Assembly: GCA_945949035.1 (NCBI GenBank)
Contig: CAMFDH010000104.1
Span: 1-5,516 of the forward strand
Reading direction: 5' to 3'
DNA: 5,516 nucleotides
Source: an uncultured Actinomyces sp.
GTDB lineage: Bacteria > Actinomycetota > Actinomycetes > Actinomycetales > Actinomycetaceae
Shown: positions 1 through 5,516 of the stretch, piece after piece
Layout of the letters: every line of letters starts with the position of its first letter
How positions within the stretch are numbered: the first letter of the stretch is position 1
Notes under the pieces: generated by a model
Databases searched by the model: none
The model's input: the letters and a program-made list of their open reading frames with translations, nothing else
Told to the model about the DNA's origin: nothing
Translations under genes and position numbers: made by a program

Positions 1-453
1 GAGGTCTGGCACCTCGACGAACGCACCGAAGAACGTGTCCTCCTCCGCTCAGTTGGTCCCAGCACCGAGGCTGCAGCCCTGATCGCCTCGTACTACCCCG
101 GCGTTTTTAGCCTCAATCTCAACCCTGAGCTAGTCCGCGCGCACGAGGTAGAGCTGATGTCGACCTACGGAACCCTTCGCAGACCCGGGGCCGGCGCCCT
201 CGACCTGGCGATGGTCGCCGCGGGTTGGATCGGAGTCTCAATGGCTATTTCGTTCAAGCCCTGGGATGTCGCCGCAGGGATCCACCTGGTTCGTGTTGCG
301 GGCGGTCACGTGCTGAATCTGCCCGTTGATACCGATCTTCCCGACGGGTTGCGCCCCGCGGTGGTGGCGTCCGTGGGAAACCTTGATGCGGTGACCGCAA
401 AGCGGATTCTGCGCGAGGTCGAAGCCGAGCTACTCAGGAAAGATCACCGGTAG
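1..453 (+). CDS. Inositol monophosphatase family protein, C-terminal part (5' end outside window)
   Basis: The frame is open from base 1 to the TAG at 451-453, giving 150 residues. The ATG at 157 is internal and not the start, because family-like sequence continues upstream of it. The family hydrolyses phosphomonoesters such as inositol-1-phosphate, or related sugar and nucleotide phosphates, using Mg2+. Visible here are GALDLAMVAAG (about residues 65-75 of the fragment), the equivalent of the family's G-S-A-A-L-D-L stretch, and PWDVAAGIHLVRVAGG (87-102), the second family signature, whose Asp (residue 89) is a metal ligand in characterised members. The N-terminal metal-binding motifs (GEE and DPIDGT types) would lie outside the window, so catalytic competence cannot be judged. 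The family is about 260-280 residues long, so roughly half is present. It converges on the MFS gene, with a shared terminator between them. The exact substrate is unknown. Confidence 0.88.
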   Translation, partial: EVWHLDERTEERVLLRSVGPSTEAAALIASYYPGVFSLNLNPELVRAHEVELMSTYGTLRRPGAGALDLAMVAAGWIGVSMAISFKPWDVAAGIHLVRVAGGHVLNLPVDTDLPDGLRPAVVASVGNLDAVTAKRILREVEAELLRKDHR

Positions 454-460
454 GAACTAA

Positions 461-514
461 CTTAAAAGTGGGAGACCCGGGGGAATGAATCCCCCGGGTC
501 TCCGCTGCTTTAAG
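461..514. terminator. Bidirectional intrinsic terminator between convergent genes
   Basis: A perfect 13-bp, very GC-rich stem (471-483 pairing with 491-503) encloses the 7-nt loop AATGAAT. An outer CTTAAA (461-466) matches TTTAAG (509-514), so the structure is flanked by A/T-rich arms on both sides. Read on the minus strand the hairpin is followed by CACTTTTAAGTTAG, a short U-run that suits termination of the MFS transcript. Read on the plus strand the tail is GCTGCTTTAAG, with a weaker U-tract. It lies 7 nt after the phosphatase stop and 10 nt beyond the MFS stop, the expected place for a shared terminator. Confidence 0.9.
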
Positions 515-524
515 CCTTCGACAC

Positions 525-2195
525 CTACTCGGTGACCTGAGCCTTATCCGCGGCGAGTTCCGCACCGCCGACAGCCGATGCCTTGAGCAGGCGAATCGCG
601 CCGATCAGACCAAGGCCGAGGAAGACGGCCGCAATGGCCATTGATGCCGAGGTGGCATTGGCGAAGGCGTGTGAAAGAGCCTTGACAGCTTCATCCGTCT
701 TTGCACCCAGCTCACTGTGTGCCCCCTGGGCGCGGAGCATGGAGATTGTCGAACCCGCGCTCTGCCTGGTGGCCTCAGCGATCTTGGTCGCCTCCTCCGC
801 AGAAACGCCCACCTTGTCGAGGGCGTGAGGCATGAACATCATCAGGGACACCGACAGTGCGGCACCGGAGATTGCGGTACCCAGTGCCGAACCGAGCTGG
901 CGGACCGTACTCTGAGTTGCAGATCCCTGACCCGAAATCTCAACCGGAACGTCACGCAGAACAGTACCGGTGAGCTGGGCAGAGGCAAGTCCAAGGCCAA
1001 GTCCGTAAACAACCAGTGGGATTGCGATAAACCAGGGTGACTCAGTGCCGTCAACGATAAATGCCAGCGCGGCTACACCGACAAGCTCAAGCGCCAGGCC
1101 GATTACGACGGTTCCTGGCGAACCGAACTTGGCAGCCACGTGACGCGCAGCAGCACCGGACATGAAGGCACCGACCGCCATGGCGGCAAAGACCAGGCCG
1201 GCACCCATGACGTCTAGGCCGAGGGCGTTAACCAGGTAGAGCGGCAGAACGAAGATCAGCGCAAACTCGCCGGCAGCAACAGTTGCTGCGGTTATGTTGC
1301 CCCAGGTAAAAGTAGGCAGCTTGAAGAGGCTGAGGTCGAGAATCGCCGAGCGGCCAACCTTCTTGCGGTGAACCTCCCAGAACCCAAACCCGGTCAGGGC
1401 GACAATTGCAATCAAGAATGCGATGGGCACCGGTGAGATCGGCGCGGTAGTCGGCCAGGTAATTCCGGCCAGTCGCATCTCTGATTCCGGCTTCCACCAG
1501 CCCAGATCCGGGCCCTCAATGATCGCGAAGACCAGCGCGCCGAACCCGATGGCGCTGAGAAGCGCGCCGTCAACATCGACACCGTTGCCCGTGACCTTGC
1601 TCTTGGTCTCTGGCACAACCAGGAAGGCGGCTATAAGAAGGAGGGCGCCGATCGGGACGTTTACCAGGAAGATCCAGTGCCATGAGGCGTACTGGGTGAG
1701 GGCGCCACCGGCGAGCGGGCCCACTGCCGCGGCACCTGAGATCACAGCACCCCAGACACCGAACGCTGCCGCGCGATACTTGCCACGGAAGATTGCGTTC
1801 ACCGTCGACAGTGTCGACGGCATGATCATGGCAGCACCGGTGGCCTGGACGACTCGTGAGCCGATCAGAGCGCCCGCTGAACCAGACATTGCCGCCAGAA
1901 CACTGCCGGCAACGAAGATAACAATGCCGATCAGGAAGGACTTCTTCCGGCCCCAGCGGTCAGAGAGGCTGCCTGAGGAAAGCAGAAGTGCACCGAGGAG
2001 AACCGCGTAAAGACTGTTGACCCACTGGGCATCCGTGATGTCCATCTTGAGGTCTTGGATAATGATCGGAAGGGCAACACCAACGATGGTTCCATCGAGG
2101 ACGATGAGCCCGAGTCCGACCGAAAGCACGCCTAGGGCAAGCCATTCTCTGCGCGTGGGCTTTGCCGCTTCTTCCACGCCGTTAGTTGTAGTCAT
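525..2195 (-). CDS. MFS drug exporter, DHA2 (EmrB/QacA) type, 14 transmembrane segments
   Basis: This 556-residue polytopic inner-membrane protein has the family's usual length and is predicted to be a proton-driven antiporter exporting drugs or other small hydrophobic compounds. Residues 33-43 (LDGTIVGVALP) form the TM1 motif typical of the 14-TMS group. GSLSDRWGRKKS (75-86) is MFS motif A in the cytoplasmic loop after TM2. Residues about 149-164 carry the G-rich antiporter motif C (ending GPLAGG), followed by WHWIFLVNVPIG (172-183), characteristic of DHA2 proteins. A hydrophilic loop of about 60 residues (about 454-516) precedes the last helix. The ATG at 2195 is chosen because it has a ribosome binding site and directly precedes the first helix. 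The frame stays open to 2357, but that extension is polar, overlaps the amidohydrolase by over 150 nt and resembles no MFS N-terminus. The gene starts 8 nt after the amidohydrolase stop, so it is probably co-transcribed and translationally coupled. The substrate cannot be told from sequence. Confidence 0.93.
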   Translation of the reverse strand: MTTTNGVEEAAKPTRREWLALGVLSVGLGLIVLDGTIVGVALPIIIQDLKMDITDAQWVNSLYAVLLGALLLSSGSLSDRWGRKKSFLIGIVIFVAGSVLAAMSGSAGALIGSRVVQATGAAMIMPSTLSTVNAIFRGKYRAAAFGVWGAVISGAAAVGPLAGGALTQYASWHWIFLVNVPIGALLLIAAFLVVPETKSKVTGNGVDVDGALLSAIGFGALVFAIIEGPDLGWWKPESEMRLAGITWPTTAPISPVPIAFLIAIVALTGFGFWEVHRKKVGRSAILDLSLFKLPTFTWGNITAATVAAGEFALIFVLPLYLVNALGLDVMGAGLVFAAMAVGAFMSGAAARHVAAKFGSPGTVVIGLALELVGVAALAFIVDGTESPWFIAIPLVVYGLGLGLASAQLTGTVLRDVPVEISGQGSATQSTVRQLGSALGTAISGAALSVSLMMFMPHALDKVGVSAEEATKIAEATRQSAGSTISMLRAQGAHSELGAKTDEAVKALSHAFANATSASMAIAAVFLGLGLIGAIRLLKASAVGGAELAADKAQVTE

Positions 2196-2206
2196 TCTGT
2201 TCCCTA
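2196..2206 (-). promoter_or_regulatory. Ribosome binding site of the MFS gene, overlapping the upstream stop codon
   Basis: On the minus strand the sequence reads TAGGGAACAGAATG. TAG is the amidohydrolase stop, and its last bases belong to the AGGGA Shine-Dalgarno, which lies 5 nt before the ATG. This supports the 2195 start over the longer open frame and suggests that ribosomes finishing the amidohydrolase re-initiate on the exporter. Confidence 0.7.
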
Positions 2207-2209
2207 CTG
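2199..2209. repeat. Left arm of an 11-bp inverted repeat flanking the amidohydrolase gene
   Basis: GTTCCCTACTG on the plus strand is the exact reverse complement of 3347-3357. In the minus-strand mRNA this arm reads CAGUAGGGAAC and contains the Shine-Dalgarno of the MFS gene. The match is seen directly. Any function is inference, and an 11-bp match somewhere in 5.5 kb can arise by chance. Confidence 0.4.
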
Positions 2210-3334
2210 GCCAAAAATCGGATGCCCACGGGCCACCACCACTTTTGGTTTCGCCCAAATGGCAGTGGAGGTCCGTGGATCCTCGTCGAAGACTATCGCG
2301 TCCATTGGGGTTCCGCTCGCCAACGACGAAAGTCCCAAGAAGTCGCGCGCCCCCCACGTTGCGGCACTAAGTGCCTCTTCGGGGGGCATCCCCCACTCGA
2401 CCATGAGCTGCAACTCTCTAATGAGGGATCCGTGTGCCTGGTAACCCCCTGCGTCGGAGCCTGGTAGCAGCTTCACTCCGCTGGCAAGAAGGTCAGAAAA
2501 CCACTCCCGCCTGCGCGAGTACAACTCAGTCATCGTCCTCGCGTAGTTCGGATAGCGCGTCGCAGCCGAGGCGAACTCGGGGAACTTCAGCACCTGGAGC
2601 AGCGTGGGAACGACAGCCACCCCCTGCTCTCGGGCCCGGTCCATCTGGGCGCGACTCATTCCGGTGCCATGCTCAATAGTGTCGACTTCGGCATCAAGCA
2701 GATCATCCACAACCTCTGAGCCAAAGGCGTGAACGGCGACGCGAACACCTAGGTTGTGCGCGGCCGAAACAGCTTTGACCAGCTGCTCTCTTGACCACAG
2801 AGGCCGAAGATCTGAGTCCTCGCCCGCAGAGCGGTCGACCCAATCCCCCACCAGCTTGACCCAGCCGTCACTGACAGCGGCCTGCCGGAGAACCTCTGCA
2901 ACGAGACCATCCGCTCCTGAAGGGAGCTCCACGGCCAGGTCTCTCCCATACCTCTTCTCAACAGCAATGTGCCGCCCCGCAGAGATAATGATGGGACGCC
3001 CAAACGGCAGGTCAGCGGGGTCTACCCTCACAGGTGAGCCCGGTTCACGGAGCGCCAGGACCCCGGCCCGAATCTCGGCCCAAGCCTGCTCTCTGATCTC
3101 GCTGGGAGTCAGTGGACCAACACCAATAGCAAGGTGGGAGTGAAGGTCGACGAAGCCTGGAACAACGTAGTTCTCGAGGCCGTTCGTCTGTTCCAGTGTG
3201 TCAAAGCCAACGATGGTCCCGTCGCGAAAGCGAAGTACTCCCGGACGAAACCGCGGTTCCTCACCCTCGGCATCACGCCAGAGGACCCAACCTCTTAGCT
3301 TGCCGCTAGAGTCCAGCTCGCCTGTCCCTTGCAC
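2204..3334 (-). CDS. Metal-dependent amidohydrolase family protein (SRP-linked)
   Basis: This 376-residue cytoplasmic TIM-barrel hydrolase is predicted to cleave an amide, cyclic amide or related bond with a metal centre. The amidohydrolase ligand set is all visible: H65 and H67 in VDLHSHL after the first strand, K160 in DGWVKLVGDW (candidate carboxylated lysine), H202 in VAVHAFG, H222 in TIEHGT and D294 in GSDAGG. The ends form the small beta-sandwich usual in this family: 33-58 leads in, and PMDAIVFDEDP (about 343-353) returns. These motifs resemble the imidazolonepropionase/prolidase-like branch. The start is GTG, with an AGGGGGAG ribosome binding site just upstream. The gene lies 35 nt after ffh and 8 nt before the exporter. 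From memory, mycobacteria also carry an amidohydrolase-like gene next to ffh, so the position appears conserved although no role in protein targeting is known. The substrate is unknown and no symbol is justified. Confidence 0.88.
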   Translation of the reverse strand: MQGTGELDSSGKLRGWVLWRDAEGEEPRFRPGVLRFRDGTIVGFDTLEQTNGLENYVVPGFVDLHSHLAIGVGPLTPSEIREQAWAEIRAGVLALREPGSPVRVDPADLPFGRPIIISAGRHIAVEKRYGRDLAVELPSGADGLVAEVLRQAAVSDGWVKLVGDWVDRSAGEDSDLRPLWSREQLVKAVSAAHNLGVRVAVHAFGSEVVDDLLDAEVDTIEHGTGMSRAQMDRAREQGVAVVPTLLQVLKFPEFASAATRYPNYARTMTELYSRRREWFSDLLASGVKLLPGSDAGGYQAHGSLIRELQLMVEWGMPPEEALSAATWGARDFLGLSSLASGTPMDAIVFDEDPRTSTAIWAKPKVVVARGHPIFGQ

Positions 3335-3344
3335 TGCTCCCCCT
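3335..3344 (-). promoter_or_regulatory. Ribosome binding site deciding the GTG start of the amidohydrolase
   Basis: Minus-strand AGGGGGAGCA directly precedes the GTG. The purine run AGGGGGAG is the best Shine-Dalgarno in the 35-nt gap after ffh, with about 4 nt between its GGGGG core and the start codon. It supports initiation at 3334 with a non-ATG codon. Confidence 0.6.
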
Positions 3345-3346
3345 GT

Positions 3347-3357
3347 CAGTAGGGAAC
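3347..3357. repeat. Right arm of an 11-bp inverted repeat flanking the amidohydrolase gene
   Basis: CAGTAGGGAAC on the plus strand is the exact reverse complement of 2199-2209. In the mRNA it reads GUUCCCUACUG and lies in the ffh-amidohydrolase gap, just upstream of the amidohydrolase ribosome binding site. It could pair with the other arm over about 1.1 kb, but pairing is unproven. Confidence 0.4.
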
Positions 3358-3369
3358 GAAACCACGCTC

Positions 3370-4980
3370 CTAGAAGCCCTTTCCGAGCATCCTCTTCAAA
3401 TCGTCTGGCAGCGAGTCCATCGACTCGCGCAACTTAGCCGGATCCTGCTCAGGTGTGCCCATGCCGAACGCTGATCCCTGGGGTGCCGGCTTGCCGCCAC
3501 GCTGTTCCTTAGGAAGCATGGCCTCAAGTTCCTGCTGGCGTCGCTTGGCCGGGTTACCCGACCGGGCCTTTTTCTGGACCCGGGCCCGCTGGGCCTGAGC
3601 AACCCGAGCATGCTCCTTCTGCTTGGCACGGCCCGCAGCGCGCCCTGGGCGTCCCTGCATGGCACCAAGGTTCGGCATACCGCCCGATCCCATCGACTGC
3701 ATCATCTGCTTGGCGGCTTCAAATCGCTTCACCAGTCCGTTGACCTCAGCGACGGTGACTCCGGCGCCCTTGGCGATACGGTTCCGGCGCGATCCGTTGA
3801 GGATCTTGACATCGTTGCGTTCAGCAGGAGTCATCGAGTGGACAATGGCCTCAACCCGATCGACCTCGCGCTCATCAAAGTTAGCCAGCTGGTCACGAAC
3901 CTGACCCATACCCGGCATCATGCCGAGAACCTTCTTCATTGAGCCCAGCTTGCGCACTTGCTGGAGCTGCTTCAAGAAGTCTCCCAGCGTCAGCTCTCCG
4001 GAGAGAGCCTTCGACGCCATCTCCTCGGCGGCTTCCTGGTCAATCTTCTTCTCAGCCTGTTCGATCAGGGTGAGAATGTCACCCATGTCGAGGATTCGAC
4101 CCGCCATGCGCTCGGCGTGGAACCGCTCAAAGTCATCAAGGTTCTCACCCGTTGAGGCGAACAGGATCGGCGCCCCGGTCACCCCACGGACGGATAGTGC
4201 GGCACCACCGCGCGCATCACCGTCCATCTTCGACATCACGACACCCGTGAATCCCACGCCCTCACGGAAGGCGGTGGCGGTCTGAACGGCATCCTGACCC
4301 ACCATGGCGTCGAGGACGAACATGGTTTCATGGGGCTTCACGGCGTCACGAATATCGCGGGCCTGCTGCATCATCTCTTCGTCAACACCGAGGCGACCGG
4401 CGGTGTCAACGATGACCACGTCGTAGCCGTTCATTACGGCTTCGGAAAGTCCACTCCGAGCAACAATGATTGGGTTTCCCACACCGTTGCCGGGTTCGGG
4501 GGCCCAGACGTCAACACCGGCCCGTTCGCCAACGATCTGCAACTGCTGAACAGCATTGGGACGCTGGAGGTCGGATGCCACCAGCAGAACGCGCTTACCC
4601 TCTTCGCGCAGCCACTTGCCAAGCTTTCCTGCCAGCGTGGTCTTACCTGCACCCTGGAGACCCGCCAGCATGAACACTGTCGGGCCACGCTGTGCGAACG
4701 TCAGCTCCCGGGTTTCACCACCCAGGATCTCAATGAGTTCGTCATGAACGACCTGGACTACCTGCTGACCCGGGTTGAGACCCTTGGAGCGAGTGGCCCC
4801 GTAGGCCTTCTCTCGAACATTGCCGATGAACTCACGAACCACGGGCAGGGCAACGTCGGCATCGAGGAGGGCCCGACGAATATCGCCGAGGGTTGCATCC
4901 ACATCGGCCTCGGACAGAACGCCCTTGCCGCGCAGCTTCTTGAAAGAGTCGCTTAGGCGATCTGAAAGACTGTCAAACAC
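3370..4980 (-). CDS. ffh: Signal recognition particle GTPase Ffh (SRP54)
   Basis: Ffh binds the 4.5S/SRP RNA and signal sequences emerging from the ribosome, then docks on FtsY at the membrane. The product has 536 residues. The N domain (about 1-95) opens with FDSLSDRLSDSFKKLRGKG, the standard Ffh beginning. G-domain motifs follow: P-loop GLQGAGKTT (107-115), DLQRPNA (137-143), DTAGRL (192-197), SKMDGDARGG (250-259, normally TKLDGDARGG) and GENLDDFERF (278-287). The M domain (about 311-430) holds methionine-rich MKKVLGMMPGMG and the RNA-binding SRRNRIAKGAGV (397-408). A tail of about 100 residues, basic and low in complexity through its first half, follows and ends LPDDLKRMLGKGF. E. coli Ffh has about 453 residues, and such tails are common in actinobacteria. 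The GTG at 4980 is chosen because the family N-terminus starts there and GAAGGG stands 7 nt upstream. An in-frame TTG at 5031 would add 17 atypical residues. The gene lies 92 nt downstream of ftsY. Confidence 0.97.
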   Translation of the reverse strand: MFDSLSDRLSDSFKKLRGKGVLSEADVDATLGDIRRALLDADVALPVVREFIGNVREKAYGATRSKGLNPGQQVVQVVHDELIEILGGETRELTFAQRGPTVFMLAGLQGAGKTTLAGKLGKWLREEGKRVLLVASDLQRPNAVQQLQIVGERAGVDVWAPEPGNGVGNPIIVARSGLSEAVMNGYDVVIVDTAGRLGVDEEMMQQARDIRDAVKPHETMFVLDAMVGQDAVQTATAFREGVGFTGVVMSKMDGDARGGAALSVRGVTGAPILFASTGENLDDFERFHAERMAGRILDMGDILTLIEQAEKKIDQEAAEEMASKALSGELTLGDFLKQLQQVRKLGSMKKVLGMMPGMGQVRDQLANFDEREVDRVEAIVHSMTPAERNDVKILNGSRRNRIAKGAGVTVAEVNGLVKRFEAAKQMMQSMGSGGMPNLGAMQGRPGRAAGRAKQKEHARVAQAQRARVQKKARSGNPAKRRQQELEAMLPKEQRGGKPAPQGSAFGMGTPEQDPAKLRESMDSLPDDLKRMLGKGF

Positions 4981-4993
4981 AGGTAAACCCTTC
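4981..4993 (-). promoter_or_regulatory. Ribosome binding site of ffh, fixing the GTG start
   Basis: Minus-strand GAAGGG (4988-4993) is followed by the 7-nt spacer TTTACCT and then GTG at 4980. Spacing is good and matches the conserved protein start, so the upstream in-frame TTG at 5031 is unlikely to be used. Confidence 0.7.
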
Positions 4994-5039
4994 GTCGGTC
5001 GGGTGGCGGTACCACGCGACTTTACGCACAATAGGTGAC

Positions 5040-5048
5040 ATTATCCCA
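5040..5048 (-). promoter_or_regulatory. Possible ffh promoter, extended -10 type
   Basis: On the minus strand the ftsY-ffh gap contains TGGGATAAT: a GATAAT hexamer (5040-5045), one base from TATAAT, preceded by a TGn extension. Transcription would start near 5033, giving a leader of about 50 nt before the GTG. No good -35 is present; the best candidate at 18-nt spacing, CTAACT, matches TTGACA at only 3 of 6 positions. ffh may therefore have its own promoter as well as read-through from ftsY. Confidence 0.4.
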
Positions 5049-5072
5049 GCTGGCTTGGCCGGGAGTTAGCCG

Positions 5073-5516
5073 TCACTGTCCAACAATGGCATCCACAAAG
5101 CCGGTGGGGTCAAACGGAGCCAGGTCATCCGGCCCCTCTCCGAGACCCACCAGCTTGACGGGAACCCCCAGTTCCTTCTGAACCGCGATAACGATGCCAC
5201 CCTTGGCTGAACCATCAAGCTTGGTGAGGACGATGCCGGTAATTCCCACGGCTTCGGCAAAGACCTGGGCCTGCTTCATACCGTTCTGCCCCGTTGTTGC
5301 ATCGAGTACCAGCAGGACCTCAGCTACCGGAACCTGCTTTTCCATGACCCGGCGAATCTTGCCGAGTTCATCCATGAGGGCGGACTTGGTCTGCAGTCGG
5401 CCGGCAGTGTCGACAATGACGACGTCTGACTCGGTCTCAATGGCAACCTTGACCGCGTCGAAGGCAACCGAGGCCGGATCTCCCCCGTCGCGGTCGGTGG
5501 AGACAACCGGGACACC
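5073..5516 (-). CDS. ftsY: Signal recognition particle receptor FtsY, C-terminal part (5' end outside window)
   Basis: The frame is open from the window edge to the TGA at 5073-5075 and encodes the last 147 residues. FtsY is the membrane-associated GTPase that receives the Ffh-ribosome complex and hands it to the Sec translocon. The fragment begins GVPVVSTDRDGGDPASVAFDAV, the stretch following the D-x-x-R-x-A-A motif, where the FtsY-typical form is GADPA. It continues with VVIVDTAGRLQTKSALMDELGKI (about residues 38-60, G3 motif DTAGRL), VLDATTGQNG (83-92), the G4 motif TKLDGSAKGG (108-117, where KGG is the FtsY form of Ffh's RGG) and GLGEGPDDLAPFDP (128-141). The methionine at 5375 is internal. 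The N-terminal A and N domains and the P-loop lie beyond the right edge. The DGGDPA and KGG forms separate it from Ffh. Confidence 0.96.
   Translation of the reverse strand, partial: GVPVVSTDRDGGDPASVAFDAVKVAIETESDVVIVDTAGRLQTKSALMDELGKIRRVMEKQVPVAEVLLVLDATTGQNGMKQAQVFAEAVGITGIVLTKLDGSAKGGIVIAVQKELGVPVKLVGLGEGPDDLAPFDPTGFVDAIVGQ

Noticed and set aside
157..453. A separate 98-residue small protein starting at the ATG at 157
   Set aside because: The frame is open to the window edge and the phosphatase-family sequence continues upstream, so this ATG is internal.
1423..2010. 195-codon open frame on the plus strand opposite the MFS gene
   Set aside because: It is antisense to clear transmembrane coding sequence, is rich in Pro, Ala, Arg and Thr as expected of a high-GC shadow frame, and has no recognisable domain.
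2196..2357. N-terminal extension of the MFS frame to an upstream start at 2357
   Set aside because: The added 54 residues are polar, unlike the family, and lie wholly inside the amidohydrolase in another frame; the ATG at 2195 has its own ribosome binding site.
4330..4956. 208-codon open frame on the plus strand opposite ffh
   Set aside because: It is antisense to the highly conserved Ffh NG domain; its composition is explained as a mirror of that coding sequence and it resembles no known family.
4981..5031. TTG start 17 codons upstream for Ffh
   Set aside because: It lacks a good ribosome binding site, the added residues are not Ffh-like, and the GTG at 4980 matches the family N-terminus.
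5046..5065. Terminator between ftsY and ffh
   Set aside because: Only a 6-bp stem with one G-U pair (CCCGGC / GCTGGG) is possible, with no following U-run; too weak to call.
4981..5072. SRP RNA gene or small RNA in the ftsY-ffh gap
   Set aside because: At 92 nt it could hold a small 4.5S-like RNA, but I see no long imperfect hairpin with a GGAA-type tetraloop; it looks like a promoter and leader region.

Overview
The window is an ordinary-looking piece of chromosome, most likely from an actinomycete (Actinomycetota). The basis is the fairly high GC content with G/C-rich third codon positions, a GTG start on two of the genes, an Ffh with the DLQRPNA form of the G-domain motif and a long basic C-terminal tail, and the order ftsY - ffh - amidohydrolase. 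From memory, an amidohydrolase-like gene also sits directly downstream of ffh in mycobacteria. I cannot place it below class level from this sequence.

Layout. The left edge (1-453, + strand) is the C-terminal half of an inositol-monophosphatase-family protein whose start lies outside the window. It meets the rest of the window head-on at a strong, symmetrical hairpin (461-514) that can end transcription from both sides. Everything to the right is on the minus strand. In the direction of transcription it runs: the C-terminal part of ftsY (5516-5073, cut by the window edge), ffh (4980-3370), a metal-dependent amidohydrolase (3334-2204), and a 14-helix drug-exporter-type MFS protein (2195-525).

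How the genes work together. FtsY and Ffh are the two partner GTPases of the signal recognition particle pathway, which brings ribosomes making membrane proteins to the Sec translocon. They are separated by 92 nt that contain a plausible extended -10 promoter for ffh. The ffh-amidohydrolase (35 nt) and amidohydrolase-MFS (8 nt) gaps are short, and the Shine-Dalgarno of the MFS gene overlaps the stop codon of the amidohydrolase. The three genes therefore probably form one transcript ending at the hairpin. The roles of the amidohydrolase and the exporter in that unit are unknown.

Coding density is high. No stretch above 100 bases is without a gene, and I saw no tRNA, rRNA, CRISPR array, transposase or phage gene. 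I found no clear sign of a new biological system. The points most worth checking are the amidohydrolase-exporter coupling next to the SRP genes, and an 11-base inverted repeat at the two ends of the amidohydrolase gene that could pair in the mRNA over the exporter's ribosome binding site.
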